From NCBI GenBank assembly GCA_037355855.1, contig CM074759.1, positions 5,580,001 through 5,644,000 of the forward strand: 64,000 bases of DNA, read 5' to 3'. The notes under the pieces were generated by a model. That model searched no databases. It was given only the letters and a program-made list of their open reading frames with translations, and had not been told where the DNA came from. Shown piece by piece: positions 1-8,711 of this stretch (positions within the stretch are counted from its first letter, which is position 1; each line of letters opens with the position of its first letter). The position numbers were made by a program, and so were the translations under genes. The DNA comes from Pseudo-nitzschia pungens (Eukaryota > Bacillariophyta > Bacillariophyceae > Bacillariales > Bacillariaceae).

Positions 1-2
1 AA

Positions 3-581
3 CAAACTGATCCATCATTGGTTGTTGCCATTGTGGATCTTCTCACCAGAGTTCGGAAGGGCCAGAACATTTATCCATCATCCTACTCACTTGCAATTGC
101 GTCTGCTGTCAGGGCACAGAGGACTATTGGCTGGCACAACTGGCTTCTGGGTAGGTGGTCTCCTCGCTGGTATCAAATTCAGGCTGACTACTACTCCCAC
201 ATTGGAAGCAAGCGCTCTCCCAAACGTTGGGCTACAGCTATCATCCATCAGTTCTTTCTTACCTCCTGGGATCTTTGGACCTACAGAAATGAACGACTCC
301 ATGGTCCTGGGGGTACCCTGGATGCTGAACAACACCAATCTCTTGATGCTTCCATCACCTCAGAATTGGCAATTGGTGCAGCTGGTGCACTTCCCCAGTC
401 ACACTCCCTGTTACAAACCCCTTTCCACGTCCTACAAGGTTACACCCTGACTGCCAAGCGGCAGTGGCTTGCAACCATCCACCTTGCAAGGAAGCAATAT
501 GCAGCGCCTGTCCCACCAGTGCAGCCATACCAACAAGAGGCTGCTCTTCTCAGAGCCTGGCTTACTGGACCTCAGGGTTGA
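3..581 (+). CDS. LINE ORF2 protein, C-terminal end (partial)
   Basis: The frame is open from the window edge to a TGA at 579-581 and encodes the last ~192 residues of the LINE ORF2 polyprotein. It matches residues after the RNase H and zinc-finger region of the 1970-aa copy at 30627-36539. No catalytic motif lies in this part. The true start is outside the window; methionines within it are internal. No frameshift is visible, but whether the missing upstream part was intact is unknown. Confidence 0.9.
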   Translation, partial: QTDPSLVVAIVDLLTRVRKGQNIYPSSYSLAIASAVRAQRTIGWHNWLLGRWSPRWYQIQADYYSHIGSKRSPKRWATAIIHQFFLTSWDLWTYRNERLHGPGGTLDAEQHQSLDASITSELAIGAAGALPQSHSLLQTPFHVLQGYTLTAKRQWLATIHLARKQYAAPVPPVQPYQQEAALLRAWLTGPQG

Positions 582-806
582 TTACACTTTGTACCTTGGT
601 TTTGTCTTCTGTTCCTGCTTCTCATCCTGTCCCATCCCCTTTGATACTGGCTCTTATCCCAATATCCACATTCCCATCTCACTTTCTCTCAAGTCCCTAG
701 TTTGTGGGACTTGTTTGTCTTTTTCCCTGCTTGATGTTCAAGGTTTGTTTGAAAATTTGTCGTTCTGCCACTTGGGGTCCTGACTCTATGATGGAGGCGA
801 CGTTAA

Positions 807-848
807 AGTCTGGTTACAGACTGAGTAATTTAGTTTCACCTTTGGTGA
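807..848 (+). ncRNA. Double hairpin in LINE F 3' tail
   Basis: AGTCTG-GTTA-CAGACT at 807-822 forms a perfect 6-bp stem with a four-base loop, and TCACC-TTT-GGTGA at 836-848 forms a second stem. The same pair of hairpins precedes the tail of LINEs A, B and C and element E. By analogy with LINEs whose reverse transcriptase binds a 3' stem-loop, this is probably the recognition structure for target-primed reverse transcription. That role is inferred. Confidence 0.75.
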
Positions 849-882
849 TTAAAGTTATTTAAATACGTATATTATTATTATT

Positions 883-2325
883 GCCATCTTGGCATACAGT
901 TGCTCCCAGTTGCCTGTCACTGGCGTCTGAGTAGAGATGAAATGGTTTTGTAAAGTCCGGGAATGCAAGCTTTGCTTCTTCTGCGAGCATCCTCTTCCTC
1001 TCCATGAAAGCTTTCTGCTCTGCTGGACCCCAGTACCAGTTCATTTTGCCCTTTTTCCCTGCGAGTTTGTTTAGGGGGGCTAGGATGTGGGAGCGTCGCT
1101 TCCACATATCCCTGTAGAAATTCACCATCCCAAGGAACATCTTGAGTTGCTTGGTGTTCTTGGGGGCTTCCAGGCGCTTCATCGCCTCCAGCTTCTTTGG
1201 TTGGGGTTGGATGCCCTCTGTTGTTAATAGAAATCCCAGATATTCCACTTCTTTTTGCATGAAAAAGGATTTCCGGAGATTGGCCCTAAAGCCAGCATCA
1301 TCCAGTTGTTGGAGGACTGTGTCGATTTTGTTGAGGTGGTCCTGCTCCGATTCACCTTCTCTCTGGATGATTAGAATATCATCAATGTAGACCAGGACAT
1401 AGTCCAGATCGCCGAGTAGATTCATCATTACAGATTGGAAGATATCCGGCGCACAAGCAATCCCCATTGCCAGTCTCTTGTAGGCATACTTCCCCCATGG
1501 CAAAATGGTAGAGCAGATCTTTTGGCTCTCCTTGCAGATGGGGATGGTGTAGTATCCTTGTGATAAGTCCAGCCCCGTAGCTGACTTGAACTTCTGTAGG
1601 CGTTGTATTGTTTCCCCTATTCGTGGGAGTGGGAATGGTTTTTGCTGGATCGCTGCATTCATCTTCCAAAAGTCGGTTAGCACGCGAATATCCCCTGTCT
1701 TTTTGGGTTGACAGAAGGTAGGGGACGCCCATGGTGAGTCATCATCATGGGGGAGTTTTTCCAGGACTCCAATGTCACAGAGTCTGGTGATCTCCTTTCG
1801 GAGTGCTTGTTCAAAGGCATGGGGCACAGAATAGTACCTCTGCCGGACCGGTTTGACCCCTGGTTGGAGTTCAATTGATACCAGTTCTATATTTTTGAGT
1901 AGTCCCAGCCCTCCTCCAAAGAGAGTGGGGAACTTCTTCAAAGTTTTCTTTAAGGCTTCCTTGGACGCATCTGTGATCTCCAGTCCATTGACCATAGCGT
2001 CTATATCGACTTTGGAGTAGTCCGCATCCAGGATTTTGGATTGCCTTTCTTCCTCCTGCTGGAGGATTGGGCTTTGTGTGTTGGCAAAGAATACTGCCTC
2101 ACATTTGTCCGGGTCAGTGAGTTCCCCCACTCCCTTCATGGGGATGGAGTCACCCTGCCACTCAATCGTACGGGAGCTGTATTTTATATCCAGTCCCAGT
2201 TGTGCCATCAGGTCGGATCCTATAATCATGTCATAGGGTACCTCCTCCTGGTGATGGTATTCATCCACTTGGAAGGTCCATCTGATGGTCTTGGAGTTTG
2301 AAAACTCTATCAGCCTTAGTCCCAC
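883..2325 (-). pseudogene. pol: G1 pol: reverse transcriptase and start of RNase H
   Basis: An open frame of about 480 codons holds a Ty3/gypsy RT: RVLTDF near the fingers, LDLSQGYYTIP, the catalytic YIDDIL (nt ~1376-1393), and the connection motif KMFLGMVNFYRDMW. It ends in the RNase H start LYSDASDRQLGA, where the LINE F tail takes over after residue ~480, so the rest of RNase H and any integrase are missing. The frame is the same as the protease upstream, but two stops (TAA 2350-2352 and TGA 2344-2346) lie between them. The methionine at 2325 is therefore probably an internal residue. Confidence 0.88.
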
Positions 2326-2349
2326 TGAAGCCGCAGACTTGGTTCAGAA

Positions 2350-2562
2350 TTAGCCTATATACGTGTTGTAGGTGACAGATCTTTGGTCTCGGTTCGTTAG
2401 TTGACTTCGGTTGACAAAGTGCCTTAGTATGATGGATTTGGAGCACCCAGAGTCTAATAGACCCCAGAGCATCCTCCCCCTTCCCTTGTGGTCCAATACC
2501 TCCACACAGACGTCCGCAAATCTGTTGATGATGCGAGGTCCGGTGTGGATGGTATCAGCCAT
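2350..2562 (-). pseudogene. pro: G1 aspartic protease segment
   Basis: This 70-codon stretch carries LLDSGCSKSIIL, the D-S/T-G active-site loop of a retropepsin. It directly follows the gag stop in the same frame: gag ends in TGA and the next codon is ATG. It stops at TAA 2350-2352, and pol resumes in the same frame about 25 bases later. The layout suggests one gag-pro-pol frame broken by point mutations. A deliberate stop-restart between gag and pro is possible but unproven. Confidence 0.75.
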
Positions 2563-4002
2563 TCAGTTGTGGGATCCTTTCTTCTTGAAGGTCTTTCTGT
2601 ACTTTCTCCTGTACTCTTTGAGTTCTCGTTCAGAGATATCGATCTCATCATCAGAGACTTCGTGGTCAGCTTGGGCCGTGGCCAGTACATAAGAGTTCTC
2701 ATGGTTTGATAGGTTTCTTCCCCAGTGGGGTTTGGAGTACTGCTCGTTGTCTGAGTCTTCCTTTGCCACAAAGTGCTCTTTGAGCAGGTTGATGGTTTCC
2801 CGGTCAAACTTCCCCTTTTTGGAGGGTCCGCCAGTTAGTTTCCAGCATTTGCCAGCATGGACCTTGCCACAGGTCTTGCAGAGCTGTTTGTTGCTGTTAT
2901 CCATAGGACGCTTCTTTTTGCCAGGGGACTTCCCATGGTGGCTTCCTCCCCCAGAAGCGGCCTTGGGGTTCTTCTTGGCGCCGCCGTTCGTCTTTTCGAG
3001 GTTATCGATGCGCTTCTGGAGGTGTTCCTCCTTCCGGATGGTGGTTTCCAGATTTTCGAGCTTGTCAATGGTGGTGTTAAAGGAGTGGGTGTAGAGGTCC
3101 CATCCAATGTGTTCCAGCTTCTCCCGTTGGGAGTGGGTCATGTTGGAATCCAATATTTCCTTCATTTCTGCTGGTGTGAAACTGGTTGGTGTTTCCGCTT
3201 GTTCACTGCCACATTCCCAGAGGCATTCTGGGAGGTAGCTCTGTAGTTCGGCCATCCGGTTGGCCCAGGGTCGTATGCCATATTTGAGTTCCACTTGCAT
3301 TCCTCGCATGAATCTGCGGAGGAGAATATACGAGCGTTTCCTATTCGTGTCATTGCCGAAGATTTTGAGCTTGAGGACATGCATGCATTCCTCCATGACA
3401 TCTTTCCCGTACTCCTCTGATCGGTAGTACTGGGTGAGGGCGTCTGCTACCCTTTTCTTTGGGATCGGAGAACCGAGGTCTTCGGTCTCTGTTTCTTTGT
3501 CTGAGTTTGCCGTGGCAGTTTCGGTTTTGTCGGCGCTGGGAGATTTCTCCTTTGCATTCTCCTTGGAGGTTCCCGTGGGAGTTTCGGTGGCTTCTTGCCC
3601 CATCGATAGAAGTATGTTGCTGGCTTGATCGCACTTTTCAATTTCCTGGATCTTTTTCTGCACCAGTTTGTTATTGTGGATCTTGTGGTTCGGTTCGGCG
3701 TAGTAGGTCCGAGCGAGTGTCCTCTGGACGAGGGACAGTGCCTCGCCAGAGAGGATCCTTTGTAGGACGTCCAGTTTCTGGTCTCCCTGGAGTTTGTCAT
3801 TGCCAGCAATTTTCTGGTCAAAGTCTCTCTTCCAGATGATGAAGAGTTCTGGTCTTTCAGTGCCATTGAGAACTTTCAGGTAATCGCTGAAGGCGACGCC
3901 GCCCTTCTCACTGTCTACACTCATCTTCACAGCAGTGGCATCTTCCGGCCAGTCCTCTCGAGTGTAGTTAAAGGGTTTCAGTTTGGTTCCTTTGGACGCC
4001 AT
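2563..4002 (-). CDS. gag: G1 Gag protein
   Basis: A 479-aa open frame starts with MASKGTKLKPFNYTREDW and is rich in charged residues. Near residue ~400 a zinc knuckle reads CKTCGKVHAGKC (C-x2-C-x3-H-x3-C), as in nucleocapsid domains that bind element RNA. A coiled-coil-like, Lys/Glu-rich stretch precedes it. The start is the first ATG after an AT-rich leader. The stop TGA abuts the protease ATG. The frame itself is undamaged although downstream pol is broken. Confidence 0.83.
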   Translation of the reverse strand: MASKGTKLKPFNYTREDWPEDATAVKMSVDSEKGGVAFSDYLKVLNGTERPELFIIWKRDFDQKIAGNDKLQGDQKLDVLQRILSGEALSLVQRTLARTYYAEPNHKIHNNKLVQKKIQEIEKCDQASNILLSMGQEATETPTGTSKENAKEKSPSADKTETATANSDKETETEDLGSPIPKKRVADALTQYYRSEEYGKDVMEECMHVLKLKIFGNDTNRKRSYILLRRFMRGMQVELKYGIRPWANRMAELQSYLPECLWECGSEQAETPTSFTPAEMKEILDSNMTHSQREKLEHIGWDLYTHSFNTTIDKLENLETTIRKEEHLQKRIDNLEKTNGGAKKNPKAASGGGSHHGKSPGKKKRPMDNSNKQLCKTCGKVHAGKCWKLTGGPSKKGKFDRETINLLKEHFVAKEDSDNEQYSKPHWGRNLSNHENSYVLATAQADHEVSDDEIDISERELKEYRRKYRKTFKKKGSHN

Positions 4003-4238
4003 GGTGGGTTAATCAGTTTTCTATTAATTTTAGTTACACTATTTGTTATTTCTGTTTGCTTGTGTTGGAATTTAGCAAGAGTGATTGCTCAGCTCCTCCA
4101 GTTCTCTTTGCTGGATTTTCACTGTTTCTCGTGATAACTCGTGTTATAACTGATTTTCCCCCCTGGTTTGTCCGGTGGTGGGAGTTGTTTCTCTTTTTAG
4201 CTCCCGGGAATCCTGTGGTTCCCTGGAGTTGTTTCTGT

Positions 4239-4256
4239 TTTTATTTTGTGGGATTC
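4239..4256. repeat. Target-site duplication of element E, left copy
   Basis: TTTTATTTTGTGGGATTC occurs here and again at 6262-6279, directly outside both ends of element E. An exact 18-bp direct repeat is typical of target-primed reverse transcription. Confidence 0.88.
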
Positions 4257-4629
4257 ACAATTTGCGCGAAGCGCATTTTGTCCGACGTTCCGATGTTCCA
4301 GTACTAAAAACACGTAGATTTCTACACACAATTACCATGCGATATCTCGCTCCCTTATACACCCCCAATCACGATACCAGGACCTACATGTATTAACCAA
4401 GACCTGCGCTCTTCGTTTCTGCTATCAGTTCAGTTGCTTGCTGCTTTGTTCAGTTGCTTTGGTTGCCTTCACCATGGTCGTCGATTCGATTCGGCAACAG
4501 CAGCAGCACCAAAACCGACACATAATTTTCTACAGCACTTCCAGTACAGATACTACAGCAATTCACCACTCATTTCGATGTAACCTTTCGGTATTTCTGC
4601 TTCGAACGTATTTCTGCTTCGATCTGTTT

Positions 4630-5590
4630 CCAAGTTCTGTTTTCAAGTCCATTGCCCTGCTGGACCCTAAGTGTTTTCACTTATGGTCCTACTGTTTCCT
4701 GATCCAAGCCCCAAAGCCGCTAAGTACAGTTTGCTTAAGGCTCCACTACCTACATAAACCTCCCAGATGTACCGTATAAATGTCATCTGTTTCCAAGTCT
4801 ACTGCCCTGATGGACCCTAAGTGTTTTCACTTATGGTCCTACTGTTTTCTGACTCCAGCCCCCAAGCCGCTAAGTACAGCTCGCTTAAGGCTCCACTACC
4901 TACATATACCTCTCAGGTGTACAGTCTAAATGTCATCTGTTTTCAAGCCTACTGCCCTGATGGACCCTAAGTGTTTTTGCTTATGGTCCTACTGTTTCCT
5001 GATCCAAGCCCCAAAGCCAATACGTACAGTTTGCTTAAGGCTCCACTACCTACATAAACCTCCCAGATGTACCGTATAAATGTCATCTGTTTCCAAGTCT
5101 ACTGCCCTGATGGACCATAAGTGTTTTCGCTTATGGTCCTACTGTTTTCTGACCCCAGCCCCCAAGCCGCTAAGTACAGCTCGCTTAAGGCTCCACCACC
5201 TACATATACCTCTCAGGTGCACACTTAAACTGTCATCTGTTTCCAAGTCTACTGTCCTGCCGGACCATAAGTGTTTTCGCTTATGGTCCTACTGTTTTCT
5301 GACCCAAGCCCCAAAGCCGCTAAGTACAGTTTGCTTAAGGCTCCCCTACCTACATAACCCTCTCAGGTGCACAGTCCAGCTGTCATCTGTTTTCAATTCT
5401 ACTGCCCTGCTGGACCATAAGTGCTTTTTCTTAAGGTCCTACTGTTTCCTAACCCAAGCCCCAAAGTCGCTAAGTATTCTTTACTTAATGTACCGCCACC
5501 TACATATACATCGCCAGTACACAGTACAGCTGCCATCTGTTTCCAAGCCTACAGCCCTGATGGTCCATAAGTGTCATCACTTAGAGCCCT
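4630..5590 (+). repeat. ~150-bp tandem repeats in element E
   Basis: A unit recurs with starts near 4779, 4930, 5081, 5231, 5380 and 5530, with a weaker copy before. Each unit contains TGTCATCTGTTT, a 'ctactgccctgatggacc' segment, a CTTATGGTCCTACTGTTT segment and CGCTTAAGGCTCC. Related but differently arranged motifs occur in the 5' regions of LINEs B and D. It may act as a promoter array; that is inference. Confidence 0.85.
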
Positions 5591-5784
5591 TGTTTCCAAG
5601 CTACTACGGCAGATCAAGTTCAAGTTCGAACAGAAGGACAGCTGTTACAAATTTGAATTTGGTAGTAGGCTCCACTGCCTCTACGTGTTGTGTTCTCTAC
5701 TACGAAGTTCGATCAGGAGGACAGCTGATACGAATTTGGTAGTAGGGTACTATGTACCATACAGTGGTAAGGAATGTGTTTGGG

Positions 5785-5960
5785 GCTGACTACTCCCATT
5801 ACTGATGCTGCAATACAGCATGCAGAGCCAGTTTTGCTTGCGTCAGCTGACCACTTGCACTACTGATGCTGCAATCCAGCATACAGAGAGCAGTTTTGCT
5901 CGTGTCAGCTGACCACTCCTAGCATTACTGATGCTGTACAGCAGCATGCCAGGGACAGTT
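5785..5960 (+). repeat. Three ~70-bp repeats in element E
   Basis: Three diverged copies each contain ACTGATGCTG, CAGCATGC/CAGCATAC and CAGTTTTGCT followed by GTCAGCTGACCACT or a decayed form. They sit between the 150-bp array and the LINE-like 3' tail. Confidence 0.75.
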
Positions 5961-6064
5961 TTGCTTGTGTCTTTCCCTTTCATGTTCTTGTTACCTCGTC
6001 TCCTGTACGCTTTGCAACAGCAGTGTCTGTTGTGCTCTGGACTGGTTCGTTCTTACCCTGCTTC

Positions 6065-6182
6065 TTACTAAGGTTTGTTTGAAAAATTGTCGTTTTTACA
6101 ACTTGGAGCCTAAACTCTCTTTGATTGAGGCGACGCGTCGTTCTACAACTTGGGGTCCTGACTCTTCGATTGAGGCGACGAT
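6065..6182 (+). repeat. Duplicated pre-tail segment in element E
   Basis: The conserved LINE 3' UTR segment (TTGTCGTT, a 'acttggrgcct' run, a 'tgattgaggcgacg' run) appears twice in a row here, whereas LINEs A, B, C and F have it once. This marks E as a distinct lineage. Confidence 0.7.
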
Positions 6183-6184
6183 AA

Positions 6185-6226
6185 AGTCTGGTTACAGACT
6201 GAGTAGCTTTTAACCACCTTCGGTGG
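6185..6226 (+). ncRNA. Double hairpin in element E 3' tail
   Basis: AGTCTG-GTTA-CAGACT at 6185-6200 is unchanged from the LINEs. The second stem reads CCACC-TTC-GGTGG at 6214-6226 instead of TCACC-TTT-GGTGA: the outer pair has changed on both sides (T-A to C-G), which keeps the stem. This compensatory change supports a functional RNA structure. Confidence 0.78.
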
Positions 6227-6261
6227 ATTTTCCTACTTAAATAAGTATATTAATATTAATA

Positions 6262-6279
6262 TTTTATTTTGTGGGATTC
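6262..6279. repeat. Target-site duplication of element E, right copy
   Basis: Exact copy of 4239-4256. Confidence 0.88.
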
Positions 6280-6470
6280 GATTCCCGTGGTTCTCTGGCG
6301 TTGCTTCTCTGTTAAGCAGTCACCGGGCCGGTCCCACTTCCCGTTTCCCGTGGGATTAGTGGTGTTTGGATATTCAATATATACCTTCCTGGATATCCGT
6401 ATATTTCGGTTTTGGTTGGCATACCCTCTTCGGTCTGTCCATCCACTCAGTGTTGGTCCAATTAGTCCAC
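6280..6470 (-). other. G1 untranslated/LTR-side segment between E and LINE A
   Basis: This piece is left of the LINE A target repeat and right of the E target repeat, so it belongs to the underlying G1 element, upstream of its gag. No gene is visible. Part of it (near 6280-6310) resembles 4205-4240, suggesting a short tandem duplication in the original LTR or leader. Confidence 0.55.
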
Positions 6471-6487
6471 TCACTGATTTATGTGTC
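6471..6487. repeat. Target-site duplication of LINE A, left copy
   Basis: TCACTGATTTATGTGTC is repeated exactly at 36838-36854, more than 30 kb away, directly after the LINE A tail. This fixes both ends of LINE A. Confidence 0.9.
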
Positions 6488-6739
6488 CCTAAGTGTTCCT
6501 ACTAAAGCCCCCCTCCACGCAAGCACCTTCCCTGGTCCTAGGTCTTTGTTACAAGCCAGTTGTCGGTTTGTTTCTACACGATTTGCAGTGGTCTGCTGGA
6601 GTTTCTAAATTCTGTAACTCCAGAGCACCTCTGTGGGTTTCGAACGTGATTCTTCTGGAAGTGCTCCAGTCTTTTCTTTTGGTTCCCCTGGAGTTTTTCC
6701 TTGTCCAGACCAACGTTGGTCCTGTTGTTGCTGCTGTAC

Positions 6740-8600
6740 CCTGTTTCCCGGTGCTCCTGCACTCCACTGGAGGTTTTCTACTGTTGATTGCCTTCCACCG
6801 GTGCTTCTCCTGCCCCGGCCTTTGCCCTCAACCGGTGCTTCACCTGCTCCGGCCTTTGTCAACACCTGGCACTTGCACATCCAAGAGGCGTGTCTGCTGT
6901 TGGTCCAACCCCAATTGCCTGCTTTTCAGTTGTTGCTTTGCTCTCAACCGGTGCTTCTCCTGCCCCGGCCTTTGCTCTCAACCGGTGCTTCTCCTTCCCG
7001 GCCTTTGTCAACAACCGGTGCTTCTCCTGCCCCGGCCTTTGTCAACACCGGGTACTTCTCCATTCAAGCGCGGCGTTTCAGTTGGTGATCCTGCACTCCA
7101 CTGGAGGTTTTCTGCTGTTGATTGCCCTCCACCGGTGCTTCTCCTGCCCTGGCATTTGCCCTCAACCGGTGCTTCACCTGCTCCGGCCTTTTCATCACCT
7201 GGCACTTGCACATCCAAGAAGCGTGTCTGCTGTTGGTCCAGCACCCACTTGCTTGCTTTTCAGCTGTTGTTTGCCCTCAATCGGTGCTTCTCCTGCCCCG
7301 GCCTTTGTCATCAACCGGTGATTCACCTGCCCCGGCCTTTGTCTTCACCTGGCACTTGCCCATCCAAGAGGCGTGTCTGCTGTCGGTCCACCACCCAATT
7401 GTTTGCTTTTCAGCTGTTGTTTGCCCTCAATCGGTGCTTCTCCTGCCCCGGCCTTTGTCCACCACTGGTGCTTCTCCTTTCCAGCGCGGCGATTCAGTAG
7501 TTGCTCCTGCACTCCACTGGAGGTTTTCTGCTGTTGATTTGCCCTCCACCGGTGCTTCTCCTGTCCCGGCCTTTGCCCTCAACCGGTGCTTCACCTGCTC
7601 CGGCCTTTGTCATCACCTGGCACTTGCACATCCAAGAGGCGTGCCTGCTGTTGGTCCAACACCCAATTGCCTGCTTTTCAGTTGTTGCTTTGCTCTCAAC
7701 CGGTGCTTCTCCTGCCCCGGCCTTTGCTCTCAACCGGTGCTTCTCCTGCCCTGGCCTTTGTCATCAACCGGTGCTTCTCCTGCCCCGGCCTTTGTCAACA
7801 CCGGGTAGTTCTCCATTCAAGCGCGGCGGTTCAGTTGGTGATCCTGCACTCCACTGGCGGTTTTCTGCTGTTGATTGCCCTCCACCGGTGCTTCTCCTGC
7901 CCTGGCATTTGCCCTCAACCGGTGCTTCACCTGCTCCGGCCTTTTCATCACCTGGCACTTGCACATCCAAGAAGCGTGTCTGCTGTTGGTCCAGCACCCA
8001 CTTGCTTGCTTTTCAGCTGTTGTTTGCCCTCAATCGGTGCTTCTCCTGCCCCGGCCTTTGTACTCAACTGGTGCTTCTCCTTTCAAGCGCGGCGATTCAG
8101 TAGTTGCTCCTGCACTCCACTGGAGGTTTTCTGCTGTTGATTTGCCCTCCACCGGTGCTTCTCCTGCCCCGGCCTTTGCCCTCAACCGGTGCTTCTCCTG
8201 CCCCGGCCTTTGTCATCACCTGGCACTTGCACATCCAAGAGGCGTGTCTGCTGTTGGTCCAGCACCCAATTGCTTGCGTTTCAGCTGTTGTTTGCCCTCA
8301 ACCGGTGCTTCTCCTGCCCCGGCCTTTGTCATCAACCGGTGCTTCTCCTGCCCCAGCCTTTGTCATCAACCGGTGCTTCCCCTGCTTCGGCCTCTGTCAT
8401 CACCTGGCACTTGCACATCCAAGAGGCGTGTCTGCTGTTGGTCCGACACCCAACTGATTGCTTTTCAGTTGTTGCTTTGCTCTCAACTGGTGCTTCTCCT
8501 GCCCCGGCCTTTGTCATCAACTGGTGCTTCCCCTGCCCCGGCCTTTGTCATCAACCGGTGCTTCTCCTGCCCCGGCCTTTGTCATCACCTGGCACTTGCA
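6740..8600 (+). repeat. Tandem array in LINE A 5' region
   Basis: A short core (CCGGTGCTTCTCCTGCCCC followed by GGCCTTTGTC) recurs dozens of times, singly every ~36-39 bp and as part of larger units of roughly 120 bp that add a 'cacctggcacttgcacatcc' segment and a GCTGTTG run. A still larger block near 7080-7500 is repeated near 7510-8100. All three plus-strand frames stay open for hundreds of codons because the units contain few stops. I treat these ORFs as by-products. The array resembles monomer promoters of mammalian L1 elements in position. Confidence 0.85.
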
Positions 8601-8711
8601 CATCCCAGAGCAGTGTAGAATACACCCATCTGTATATATCCATACAGGTTAACACTGACAGCCTACCAGCGCCCGAGCCAACACGCCTATTCAGACGATC
8701 CTAGCCCCACC

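Larger units (their letters stand above)
1..882 (+). mobile_element. LINE F: 3' end of a non-LTR retrotransposon
   Basis: This is the tail of a LINE entering from the left edge: the last part of ORF2, a 3' UTR, two short hairpins and an (ATT)n-type tail ending at about 882. The coding part is nearly identical to the end of LINE A's ORF2 (35961-36539), while the 3' UTR is closest to LINE B. The tail abuts the middle of a gypsy RNase H domain, so the LINE inserted into element G1. The matching target duplication lies outside the window on the left and cannot be checked. Confidence 0.93.
883..4238 (-). mobile_element. Ty3/gypsy element G1 (main segment, decayed)
   Basis: In minus-strand order this segment carries gag, protease and reverse transcriptase, cut at the start of RNase H by LINE F. 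The untranslated 5' side continues past insertion E into 6280-6487 and past LINE A into 36855 onward. Its proteins are only distantly similar to those of the other gypsy copies here (G2-G5), so it is a separate lineage. In-frame stops show that it is dead. I could not place its LTR boundaries. Confidence 0.88.
4257..6261 (+). mobile_element. Element E: 2-kb LINE-derived non-autonomous retroelement
   Basis: It begins with the same sequence as the 5' ends of LINEs B and D (shared run CGACGTTCCGATGTTCCAGT) and ends with the LINE family's two-hairpin 3' tail and an A/T-rich terminus. There is no ORF1 or ORF2 in between, only ~150-bp tandem repeats (4630-5590) and ~70-bp repeats (5785-5960). It is flanked by an 18-bp direct repeat. 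It thus has both LINE termini and its own insertion signature, so it was probably copied in trans by a full LINE. The ORFs inside it (up to 220 codons) come from the repeats and are not credible genes. Confidence 0.87.

Noticed and set aside
5080..5742. 220-codon ORF in element E
   Set aside because: It is made of the 150-bp repeats and has no protein-like features.
6740..8600. CRISPR-like array
   Set aside because: The repeats are continuous and of variable period without unique spacers, in a eukaryotic LINE.
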